From: WRIS01 sp964345475
Lineage (GTDB): Bacteria; Actinomycetota; Coriobacteriia; Coriobacteriales; Eggerthellaceae
NCBI GenBank assembly: GCA_964345475.1
Contig: CAYFQW010000010.1
Coordinates: 1-49,661, forward strand
DNA length: 49,661 nucleotides
Reading direction: 5' to 3'
The translations under genes were made by a program, and so were the position numbers. Shown here in pieces: positions 1 to 7,302 of this stretch (position 1 is its first letter; each line of letters opens with the position of its first letter). The notes below the pieces were generated by a model. The model searched no databases. It was not told where the DNA came from and was given only the letters and a program-made list of their open reading frames with translations.

Positions 1-522
1 GGGCGTCTTGAGCTCGTGCGAGACATTGCCCACAAAATCATCCTTCAGAGTTTCGATGCTACTTAGTTCTTCAGTCATTGTGTTGAAATCATCGAACATT
101 ACATCGATGTAGTCCTTCTTTTTTCTATTCTTATGCAGCTTCGGCAAACGTACCTTGAAGTCACCTTGCGCTATGCAACGTGTTGCAACGCCAAGAAGTC
201 TGATGGGGCGTTCGTACACAAGCCGTCTCCATAGAATGGTAAGAGATACAAATATGATGGCTATGAGCGCACAGTAACCAAGAGTGGAGAGTGCTGACAC
301 CAAATCGAACTGTATGCTGGGCATGTACGTCGAGAGAATAAGTATCGCTCCAGCTTCAACTACCATGACGGAAGCCCACATGATAAAGAATTCTTTCCAC
401 GAAAACCGACTTCTCGTTATCCGTTGATCTTTTTGTTCTCGGGCAATTTCCTCAAGATCCCAGGAAGGGATATCCCTAGTGGGGTCTTCCTTGAGCGCTC
501 GTTCAGTTTTGGTGCGCCTCAT
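1..522 (-). CDS. Sensor histidine kinase, partial (C-terminus beyond window)
   Basis: The reverse strand encodes the first 174 residues of a membrane histidine kinase; the rest lies outside the window. Two hydrophobic segments are visible at about residues 45-67 and 74-98, with only a short outer loop, so it has no large extracytoplasmic sensor domain. A HAMP-like linker follows, then a HisKA helix ending in VSHELKTP, whose His169 should be the phosphorylated residue. The ATP-binding domain is missing here. The start ATG overlaps the stop of the upstream response regulator in an ATGA arrangement, so the pair is translationally coupled and almost certainly cognate. The signal sensed cannot be inferred; the short loop suggests membrane or intracellular sensing. 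Confidence 0.88.
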   Translation of the reverse strand, partial: MRRTKTERALKEDPTRDIPSWDLEEIAREQKDQRITRSRFSWKEFFIMWASVMVVEAGAILILSTYMPSIQFDLVSALSTLGYCALIAIIFVSLTILWRRLVYERPIRLLGVATRCIAQGDFKVRLPKLHKNRKKKDYIDVMFDDFNTMTEELSSIETLKDDFVGNVSHELKTP

Positions 523-1193
523 TTGGTAACTGCCTTGTACCCCAGGCCGTGGACGGTAACTATTTCAACCGCAGTGCATCCGGAGATCTTATCCCTCAAC
601 TTTGCTATGTACACATCTATCGTCCTTGGCGTACTTTCGCTGTCAGGATCCCAGAACTCGTTCATCGGCTGATTTCTTGTAAAGGTTTTTTTCGGATACG
701 AAAGCAGCTTGAGCAAGATATTGAACTCCCGAACGGTAAGATGTATCTCTTCACCATCTATCGATACGGATGTTTCCTCAGCGTTCATCTCAAGATTTCC
801 GACGGTCAAGGATTTCTTAAGGGCAATGTTAGCCCGCCGTAGAAGCGCGTTTATTCTCATAATAAGCTCATCGAGATCAATGGGCTTGACCATGTAATCG
901 TCTACCCCGACTCTGAACCCGCGCTGCTTCGATGAAATATCATCTCTTGTAGTCATGAAAAGAATAGGCAACATCTTGTCCTGCTTTCGCAACATCTCTG
1001 CGAACTCATACCCATCCATGCGAGGCATCATGATGTCGGAGACCACCAGATCGATGTTCGTCTCGGCCATCTTATCAAAGGCACTGTAGGGATCAGTGCA
1101 GCTTACGGCATGGTAGATGCCCGTATCTTCAATATGTTTACACACAATGCGGTTTAACTTCTCGTCGTCTTCCACAACCAGTATGTTAATCAT
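519..1193 (-). CDS. OmpR/PhoB-family response regulator
   Basis: This 224-residue two-domain regulator receives phosphate from the kinase encoded immediately downstream and binds DNA. The receiver domain (about 1-115) has the acidic pocket E8/D9/D10, phosphoacceptor D53 in VVSDIMMPRMDG, T81/T82 and the conserved K103. The C-terminal winged helix (about 128-222) has the usual TVREFNILLKLL, RTIDVYIAKLRDKI and VHGLGYKA segments. An AGAGGA ribosome-binding site precedes the ATG. Two 11-bp direct repeats starting TGTTA lie about 55 bp upstream and could be an autoregulatory site. The divergently placed NSS transporter is a possible target; that is inference from position only. Confidence 0.93.
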   Translation of the reverse strand: MINILVVEDDEKLNRIVCKHIEDTGIYHAVSCTDPYSAFDKMAETNIDLVVSDIMMPRMDGYEFAEMLRKQDKMLPILFMTTRDDISSKQRGFRVGVDDYMVKPIDLDELIMRINALLRRANIALKKSLTVGNLEMNAEETSVSIDGEEIHLTVREFNILLKLLSYPKKTFTRNQPMNEFWDPDSESTPRTIDVYIAKLRDKISGCTAVEIVTVHGLGYKAVTK

Positions 1194-1648
1194 AGATCCT
1201 CTTTCCTGGCGTCTCGATTCTTTCTCCGCAGTATAGATGACAGATGTTAGAGAATTGTTAAAGTGACAATATTTCTTTTTTCAAATTGCCTGCTCGATTA
1301 TTGCCATACAAAATCTATGCGATTATGCGATCCTCCTATGCATCCGAATGCGCTCTTTTCGTTCGATCCATATTTTTTAGTCTGAATTAGCAAGCCATGA
1401 GAACATATGCGCTCTCACATGCGGTGTTCATGCCATCAAATGCCCATGGCCCGCTTTAACGACTACATAGGGGACTACGGTTAGAATAGAGAGTATGGCA
1501 AACCGTATCAAACCAAGCCCTTTGTGCTGTTTCTTGTGGCCTTTTGGAGTTTCTTCTAATTTAAAAGCTAATGTCTTATAATTCTCAATTGTCGCTTTTA
1601 TTTGTTATTTTTATTGTTATTCATATTAGGAAAAAGTTGGGGGAGCGG
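1194..1648. other. Divergent intergenic region between the regulator and NSS gene
   Basis: No convincing gene is seen here. The region holds the tandem repeats at 1245-1266 and, on the plus strand, a perfect TATAAT at 1577-1582 with no good -35 element at the usual distance. If that hexamer is the -10 of the transporter, transcription starts near 1589, which excludes the upstream ATG at 1571 as the start codon. The stretch 1583-1640 is very T-rich. Confidence 0.5.
1245..1266. promoter_or_regulatory. Tandem 11-bp direct repeats, possible response-regulator operator
   Basis: Two adjacent 11-mers, TGTTAGAGAAT and TGTTAAAGTGA, are in direct orientation with 11-bp periodicity. OmpR/PhoB-type regulators generally bind tandem repeats of about this spacing. 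The site lies between the regulator's start and the divergent transporter. Binding is inferred, not shown. Confidence 0.35.
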
Positions 1649-3064
1649 ATGGAAGAAAAAGCTGCTGGCAATACTGAGATGATCACAAACGAGGAAGGCA
1701 GCATGCGATCAAGCTGGTCGAGCAAGGGGGCCTTCGTCTTGGCTGCAGCCGCTTCGGCTGTTGGCTTGGGAAACCTGTGGCGTTTTCCCTATCTTGCAGC
1801 CAAATATGGAGGAGGCACCTTCCTTTTTACCTATATCATTCTCGTTTTTACCCTCGGGATATCACTTCTGCTCCTCGAAACGGCTCTCGGTCGAAAAACA
1901 GGAAAATCTGCTGTCGGTGCTTTCAAGAGTTTCGGTAAGAAATATGCTTTCATCGGAATAATCACCGCCTTCATCCCCTTCATTATTACTCCCTACTACT
2001 GCATCATCGGTGGTTGGGTCATGAAGTACGCGGCTGCTTATTTCACCGCAGGATCAGCGACTCTTGCCGATGGTGGTGCATACTTCAGCGCCTTTATCAC
2101 GTCTAATTTCGAGAGCTATGTCTGGATGCTTCTGTTTATGGCTCTTACCTTTGTCATTGTTGCACGAGGAGTTAAGAGAGGTATTGAAAGGGTAAACCTG
2201 GTCCTTATGCCGGCTCTTATTCTCATGGCTGCGGGAATTGCAGTTTTCACACTTATGCAGCCTGGCGCCATAGAGGGGGCCCTCTATTACATCACGCCTG
2301 ACTTCAGCAAGTTTTCGCCGGAATTGTTCATTGGTGCGCTTGGCCAAATGTTTTATAGCTTGTCGTTAGCCATGGCCATTATGATAACCTACGGCTCTTA
2401 CCTAGATAAAAAAGAATGTCTTACAGGAAGCGTTGTTCGCATAGGAGGCTTTGATCTCATTGTCTCCTTGCTGGCCGGTCTCATGATCGTGCCTGCAGCT
2501 TTTGTAGCTTTAGGCTCAGGTGAAGCCGTGGCTGCCAATTCAGGGCCCTCCCTCATGCTTATCATCTTGCCCCAGCTATTCGATACAATGGGTGCTGCAG
2601 CTCCCTTTATTGGAGTCCTCTTTTTCCTCCTAGTACTTTTCGCTGCATTGACAAGCGCCATCTCCCTTGTGGAAGCCTGCACCTCCATCGTTCAAGATGG
2701 CACGGGCTGGACGAGAAATAAGGCCTTGGGTTCTGTAATTGCCGTTGTTGTTGCTGCAGGCCTCTTCATTAATGCTGGATATAACGGCCTTTCTTTTATA
2801 CAGCCTTTAGGCGAAGGTTCTTCTTTGCTTGATTTCTTCGATTTCATTTCAAACTCCGTCATGATGCCTATCGCCGCCCTGCTGACGTGCATATTCGTTG
2901 GATGGATTATCAAGCCCGCCACGCTCGTTAAAGAAGTGAAACTTTCTAGTCCTTTCAAGTTAGAAAAGGCCTGGAGCTTCACGATTAAGTATATTGCCCC
3001 CGTTGTTATGACGGTAATCCTCGTCAGTTTCATTGCTCAACAATTCGGACTTATTGTGGTTTAG
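1649..3064 (+). CDS. Na+-dependent NSS/SNF-family amino-acid transporter
   Basis: A 471-residue polytopic membrane protein of the neurotransmitter:sodium symporter family, which imports amino acids or related amines with Na+. The family signature near the N-terminus is clear: AAAASAVGLGNLWRFPYLA (unwound TM1 region), followed by about eleven to twelve hydrophobic segments. I start it at ATG 1649, not at the in-frame ATG at 1571: a GGGGGAG ribosome-binding site sits just before 1649, the extra 26 residues would be unusual for the family, and a TATAAT lies between the two ATGs. The substrate cannot be read from sequence alone. It stands alone, divergent from the two-component system and followed by a clear terminator. 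Confidence 0.9.
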   Translation: MEEKAAGNTEMITNEEGSMRSSWSSKGAFVLAAAASAVGLGNLWRFPYLAAKYGGGTFLFTYIILVFTLGISLLLLETALGRKTGKSAVGAFKSFGKKYAFIGIITAFIPFIITPYYCIIGGWVMKYAAAYFTAGSATLADGGAYFSAFITSNFESYVWMLLFMALTFVIVARGVKRGIERVNLVLMPALILMAAGIAVFTLMQPGAIEGALYYITPDFSKFSPELFIGALGQMFYSLSLAMAIMITYGSYLDKKECLTGSVVRIGGFDLIVSLLAGLMIVPAAFVALGSGEAVAANSGPSLMLIILPQLFDTMGAAAPFIGVLFFLLVLFAALTSAISLVEACTSIVQDGTGWTRNKALGSVIAVVVAAGLFINAGYNGLSFIQPLGEGSSLLDFFDFISNSVMMPIAALLTCIFVGWIIKPATLVKEVKLSSPFKLEKAWSFTIKYIAPVVMTVILVSFIAQQFGLIVV

Positions 3065-3106
3065 CCCACAATAAGTACTTTTTCTGCCTTCGGCATACCA
3101 AAACAC

Positions 3107-3137
3107 TTGGCCCTTCGCATGAATTGCGGAGGGCCAA
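3107..3137. repeat. 13-bp inverted repeat downstream of the NSS gene
   Basis: TTGGCCCTTCGCA at 3107-3119 pairs with TGCGGAGGGCCAA at 3125-3137 with one wobble and a 5-nt loop. There is no strong T-tract on the plus strand; on the minus strand a TGTTTT run follows, so it may help end the AAA+-methyltransferase transcript. It could also be an mRNA-stabilising hairpin. Confidence 0.5.
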
Positions 3138-3208
3138 AATAATGTGTAATATTGCTTGACAGCTATTGGAGTGTGTCATATACTGTACGTGGTCTAAACA
3201 CAGCAGAG

Positions 3209-3240
3209 ATAGGAGTTGGAAACAACTCCTATTTTTGTTT
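3209..3240 (+). terminator. Rho-independent terminator
   Basis: A perfect 10-bp stem (ATAGGAGTTG / CAACTCCTAT) closed by a GAAA tetraloop is followed by TTTTTGTTTT. It points along the plus strand, about 145 bp after the NSS stop codon, and separates that gene from the convergent AAA+ gene. Confidence 0.85.
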
Positions 3241-3300
3241 TCACCTCATCGTTCTCAACGCATGTGTCTAACCTCTGGGAACATACATGCCCGTCTCGTC

Positions 3301-5622
3301 TTACTTTTTAGTTGCATAGAGCGCCACTGCCCGGAACGTAGCGTCGCCGATATCGTCGATGTTTGCTTCTTCCTTGTACTCCTTATGCGGCTCAACCTCA
3401 TATTCTTCTTTGATTTCAGGCTCAGCAAAACCTGCTCCTTCGAGCCATGCCTCATTTTGCTCTTTCGTCCGGGCTGCAAGTATGCTGTTCCCAAGTGAGC
3501 GACCTTGCTCTACAAAGTCTTCGCCAAGGTCTTCGCTCGCATAGATTGTTTCCATAATAAGCAGCCCGCCCGGCTTGAGCACTCGATTAAATTCTTTAAG
3601 AGCGGCCTCTTGGTCATAGAAAAGCGTTATAACGTTGTTCACGTAAACGGCATCCAGGGTTTCCGTGCCGATGCCTGCAGTAATGAGGTTTTCAGGATAA
3701 GCAAGGTGAAATTCCATATTATTGTGCGAAAGGCCACTCTTTACCCGAGCGTGTTCCATCCATTCTTTAGCCTCTTCTATATAGGCAGGAACCCAATCGG
3801 TACCGGTTGCACGACCATGGTTTCCAACCATAGAGCTCAGTTTGTAAACACCCTTGCCTCTACGGCAGCAGACATCGAGAACTTTTTTGCCCTTAAGCCT
3901 ATCGGCTGGTACGTGCATCTTGCACACGCCCGTAAAGCCACCTTCAAATTGCTTGCCCTCATAATACTCTCTCAACACCTCTTCAGGAATATTCCCCGAC
4001 TCGGTTATGGTAGGCTTAGTTGAATGAAGTGGGATGGCCTTAGGCTCAAACTCTTCACGTATGCTTCCTCTACCCTGTTCTTGGGCCCGGCTTTCGGATT
4101 GTATGTTTTCACTCAGTTCCACTAGCATATCTGCACGCTCCTTCAGGCCCATCCGAGCAGAATCGGCTTGTAGCTCTCGGTTGTGCTCATAATACTTTTC
4201 ATTTCCATAATGTGCAATAAAACGAGTTGTTGCCTGTCTTGTCGCAAGCTCGGCCATAAACACAAGGAGCTCGTGATCTCCGAAGCATTCGTCAACAAAA
4301 TCAAAAGCATTATCTATACTGGTGTTTGCTTCAAGCAGACTGGGGTCAAGTTCTGCCACTGAAAGTTTGTACTCTTTCTCAACAAGAGAGAATGAAGGTT
4401 GTGCACCTTCCCTTATTCTATGCGAATAGCGAGAGACGTATTTCCTCAACTCCTCAACAACAAGGTGGTCCTTCCGAATAGATTCCCGGGAGAATGTTCC
4501 GAAGCTTTTCTTATGTGCTAAATTTTTCTCTAGACGAGAAAGTGATTTTTGCAAGGCGGCCTCTATTTCGCCACCTTCCTCAATCTTTGCTTTGACCTCG
4601 CGGAGCACGTCTCTAACCTCCAACAGCACAGCTTCATGGTCTAGAACTTTTGTACATTTTCGAGCAACCACATCAAGCAGTAATCCAATGAGGGCAAGAC
4701 GTTCATCAAATGCAGCCTTCTTGCTTCTCTCTTTGATGGCATCACTTGATTGACCTGCGACGATGGTATCAACCTGATAATCTGAGCGATACTTCTCAAA
4801 TAGTGAATAGTATACTGAGAACTGGTCGGCGATTTCATCATCATGAAGAAACTGAGCTATAAGCTCTCTATTTATGAGTTTTCCCATGTGCTCATATTGA
4901 GCGATGAGGCTAGCTAGATCCTCCCAGCCTCGCGCGGTTACGAAGGCCTTACCTCCACCTGGCTTTGCCTCCACCTTATAGAAGCTGTCGCGCTTAGTTT
5001 CTAAAAATGTGGTTACTGAGGGATGGAGACCCTTTGCCGAAGCATACTCTTTCCATGCTGCGTAGTCGGGCTCTATATGGATTTCACGCAGGCGATCGAG
5101 CGTGACAATATCGAACTCATGGACCGACCGATTATACTCAGGAGGATTGCCTGCACATACAACAATCCATCCGTCTGGCACTTTGTGCTTTCCAAACACC
5201 TTGAATTGCAAGAATTGAAGCATCGAGGGATAAAGCGTCTCAGAGACACTATTTATTTCATCAAGGAACAAGATGCCGCGATCCTGCCCCGTGTTTTTCA
5301 TATACTCATATACAGAAGCTATAATTTCTGACATTGTATATTCAGAAGCCTCGTATTCAAAATCTCCATATGAATGATGAACTATCCGCGGCAGACCCAA
5401 GGCGCTCTGCCTTGTGTGATGAGTCATGGAGTAGGAGACAAGGCCTATCTCTAGCTCTTGCGCCACCTGCTCCATGATGGCCGTCTTCCCAATTCCAGGA
5501 GCACCTATTAAGAAGAGGGGCCGCTGATGCACGGGGGCTATAACATATATCCCAGCATCATCTTTGCTTAAATAGGCTTCAACCGTGTCTTTAATTTGAT
5601 GCTTAGCTGTGGCGATATTCAT
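3301..5622 (-). CDS. MoxR-type AAA+ ATPase fused to a SAM-dependent methyltransferase
   Basis: A 773-residue two-domain protein read as one uninterrupted frame. Residues 1 to about 300 form a MoxR-like AAA+ ATPase: Walker A GAPGIGKT (40-47), Walker B ILFLDEIN with D121/E122, sensor-1 N159 and arginines near 177-179. Residues 300-540 are helical and charged. From about 545 to the end is a class I methyltransferase resembling the ArsM fold: motif I reads VLDVCCRRGKG near 581, followed by GTD, an NNVITLF strand and a VLKPGG turn. The two ArsM cysteines that bind arsenic are replaced (NNVITL, GRSLGNS), so arsenite is an unlikely substrate. MoxR ATPases usually pair with VWA proteins to remodel or mature a client enzyme, and the next upstream gene is such a protein. 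The client and methyl acceptor are unknown. An AGAGGA ribosome-binding site precedes the ATG. Confidence 0.85.
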   Translation of the reverse strand: MNIATAKHQIKDTVEAYLSKDDAGIYVIAPVHQRPLFLIGAPGIGKTAIMEQVAQELEIGLVSYSMTHHTRQSALGLPRIVHHSYGDFEYEASEYTMSEIIASVYEYMKNTGQDRGILFLDEINSVSETLYPSMLQFLQFKVFGKHKVPDGWIVVCAGNPPEYNRSVHEFDIVTLDRLREIHIEPDYAAWKEYASAKGLHPSVTTFLETKRDSFYKVEAKPGGGKAFVTARGWEDLASLIAQYEHMGKLINRELIAQFLHDDEIADQFSVYYSLFEKYRSDYQVDTIVAGQSSDAIKERSKKAAFDERLALIGLLLDVVARKCTKVLDHEAVLLEVRDVLREVKAKIEEGGEIEAALQKSLSRLEKNLAHKKSFGTFSRESIRKDHLVVEELRKYVSRYSHRIREGAQPSFSLVEKEYKLSVAELDPSLLEANTSIDNAFDFVDECFGDHELLVFMAELATRQATTRFIAHYGNEKYYEHNRELQADSARMGLKERADMLVELSENIQSESRAQEQGRGSIREEFEPKAIPLHSTKPTITESGNIPEEVLREYYEGKQFEGGFTGVCKMHVPADRLKGKKVLDVCCRRGKGVYKLSSMVGNHGRATGTDWVPAYIEEAKEWMEHARVKSGLSHNNMEFHLAYPENLITAGIGTETLDAVYVNNVITLFYDQEAALKEFNRVLKPGGLLIMETIYASEDLGEDFVEQGRSLGNSILAARTKEQNEAWLEGAGFAEPEIKEEYEVEPHKEYKEEANIDDIGDATFRAVALYATKK

Positions 5623-5652
5623 GTATTGTATCCTCTCTGATCCTGCACTTGT

Positions 5653-7293
5653 TTAGTTCTTTACTATAAAGCTATCGATATCAGTTTCGTCTATGAGTAT
5701 TTTGCAGGCCCAAGGAGGCACAGGTGGGGTTTGCTCCCCCTCTTCCCCTATGAATACAAAGGCTGTCTCATAGTCTGGCGCTTTTTCTGGGAACTGCCCT
5801 AATCCATCGGTAAAATAAATCAACCCCTTCATGTTTTCCAAGTCGCCATACTCACGCAGTGTGTCAATATAGCTAAAAGCAGGTCGGAAGTCTGTACCGC
5901 CGAAACCACAAATCGTAAAATTATCCATTATTTCATCGACTTCTTGAAGGTTGGTAATTCTTATATCCGACTGAACTTTTGCATCGCACTGAACGAGGTG
6001 GATATTAACTCTCGTTGCGTATTCTTCTGAGCTTTTAAGAATACTGAAGGTATGATCAATGAACTTTTTCACCAGATCACCGCTGACAGACTCAGATGTA
6101 TCAATAACGATTGCGAAATCACGGATACGTTCGCTCTCTTTGTACTCGAGGGGTTCAATGAGGGGCATATTTCCGTAAAGTTCCAGGCCGTAGGTGTAGA
6201 AGAGATAATCAAACTCATCCATATTCAAGAGAATTTCTTCTGAGAAGGACATAAACTTTTTCAAAAATTCTGTATAGAGGTATTTTGTGCGGTTGACAAC
6301 GGAGAGGTTAGCCATAAAACTAGCAGCCTCGTCCCCCCATTCTTTCGAGAAAGTTTTGAGGTCAACTTCAATTTGTTTTGCGATGTCTTCCCACTCTTTT
6401 TCCTCTTCTTGCGCACTTTCCTCGGTCATATGGAAAATGCCCTGCTCGTTGTCTGAGTCTATCGAGGCCTCGTCACTCCCCTCATCGTCTTCAAGGTAGT
6501 CACCCCCGAAGCTTTCGTCCTCGTCGTCGTCTTTAGATTCGTCTGGGCCCTCATCGTATTCATCCTTGTCGAGAGAGCTCTCCTCCGTCATGTCCCCGAT
6601 TTGCGGTATGCGCTCACTCACATCTGAAGGATCGTTTGATACTTCGAAGCTGTCGAATGGATCGGGCTGCTCCTCACCCTCTCCTTTATTTCTCGCTGGC
6701 CACCCTCCATGATCATCTCGCTCAAATAGGTAGCGCCAATCGTTAAGCTTATTGTGACCAAGACCACGAAACTGCGCCCCTTCTGGCAGCTGCATGATAT
6801 CGTTTATGAGGTTATATACCTTTCTTGGAAGCAAGCTTCCTACAACCATTCGTATCTCGCTGATTGCTTGACGCCTGTCAACATCTAGCGCACTTGAAAA
6901 ACGCTCGCCACACATGTCCATCGCAGCGCTCTCAGTGATAATATCGCAGGCTATATCCCAGGCATCTATATTTTTGTGGCTCTCATCAAAGGGGTGTCGA
7001 AAAATACAATGTGTGACCAAATGAAGATAGTCCCGAATCGCCTCATCAAATGAATCCTGAAACCTAGAGATCACACGATTTGGCTCATAATAGACTTCCT
7101 TCGCGTTAGTTGCCAGAGGATAGCGCAAGCCAACCCGTAAAGAGTGCAGGGGCATGCGCCACAAGGCTAAGTCCAAGAACCTAAATCTAAACATAAGTTG
7201 CATGCGACATTCGTCGATGATGTCACGAGCTAAAGCATCTTCTTCGTTCCGGCGTTTAGTTTTTGTATCAATGTATCCAGGACTGTTCACCAT
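5653..7293 (-). CDS. DUF2201-like putative metallopeptidase / VWA-domain protein
   Basis: This 546-residue protein is the likely partner of the AAA+ ATPase encoded 30 bp downstream. The N-terminal part (about 20-200) resembles the DUF2201 putative metallopeptidase domain; HLVTHCIFRHPF offers histidines in place of a canonical HExxH, so catalysis is doubtful. A strongly acidic linker follows (about 215-310, runs of D and E). The C-terminal part (about 390-546) is a VWA-like domain with an intact metal-ion site: DTSESVS, GGTDF and FTDG. Such MoxR/VWA pairs act in protein-complex assembly in other systems (RavA-ViaA, CbbQ-CbbO, NirQ-NorD). The start lies 10 bp after the LRR gene stop, with GGCGGTG upstream. 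Confidence 0.82.
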   Translation of the reverse strand: MVNSPGYIDTKTKRRNEEDALARDIIDECRMQLMFRFRFLDLALWRMPLHSLRVGLRYPLATNAKEVYYEPNRVISRFQDSFDEAIRDYLHLVTHCIFRHPFDESHKNIDAWDIACDIITESAAMDMCGERFSSALDVDRRQAISEIRMVVGSLLPRKVYNLINDIMQLPEGAQFRGLGHNKLNDWRYLFERDDHGGWPARNKGEGEEQPDPFDSFEVSNDPSDVSERIPQIGDMTEESSLDKDEYDEGPDESKDDDEDESFGGDYLEDDEGSDEASIDSDNEQGIFHMTEESAQEEEKEWEDIAKQIEVDLKTFSKEWGDEAASFMANLSVVNRTKYLYTEFLKKFMSFSEEILLNMDEFDYLFYTYGLELYGNMPLIEPLEYKESERIRDFAIVIDTSESVSGDLVKKFIDHTFSILKSSEEYATRVNIHLVQCDAKVQSDIRITNLQEVDEIMDNFTICGFGGTDFRPAFSYIDTLREYGDLENMKGLIYFTDGLGQFPEKAPDYETAFVFIGEEGEQTPPVPPWACKILIDETDIDSFIVKN

Positions 7294-7302
7294 CTACACC
7301 GC

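Noticed and set aside
1571..1648. Upstream ATG as start of the NSS transporter
   Set aside because: No ribosome-binding site, a TATAAT lies just after it, and it would add an uncharacteristic hydrophobic stretch before the conserved N-terminus.
3505..4023. A 172-codon open frame on the plus strand inside the methyltransferase domain
   Set aside because: It lies opposite a well-supported coding region, has no ribosome-binding site and no recognisable protein features; it is an antisense shadow.
3301..5622. Arsenite methyltransferase activity for the C-terminal domain
   Set aside because: The arsenic-binding cysteines are replaced by N and S and no ars genes are in the window.
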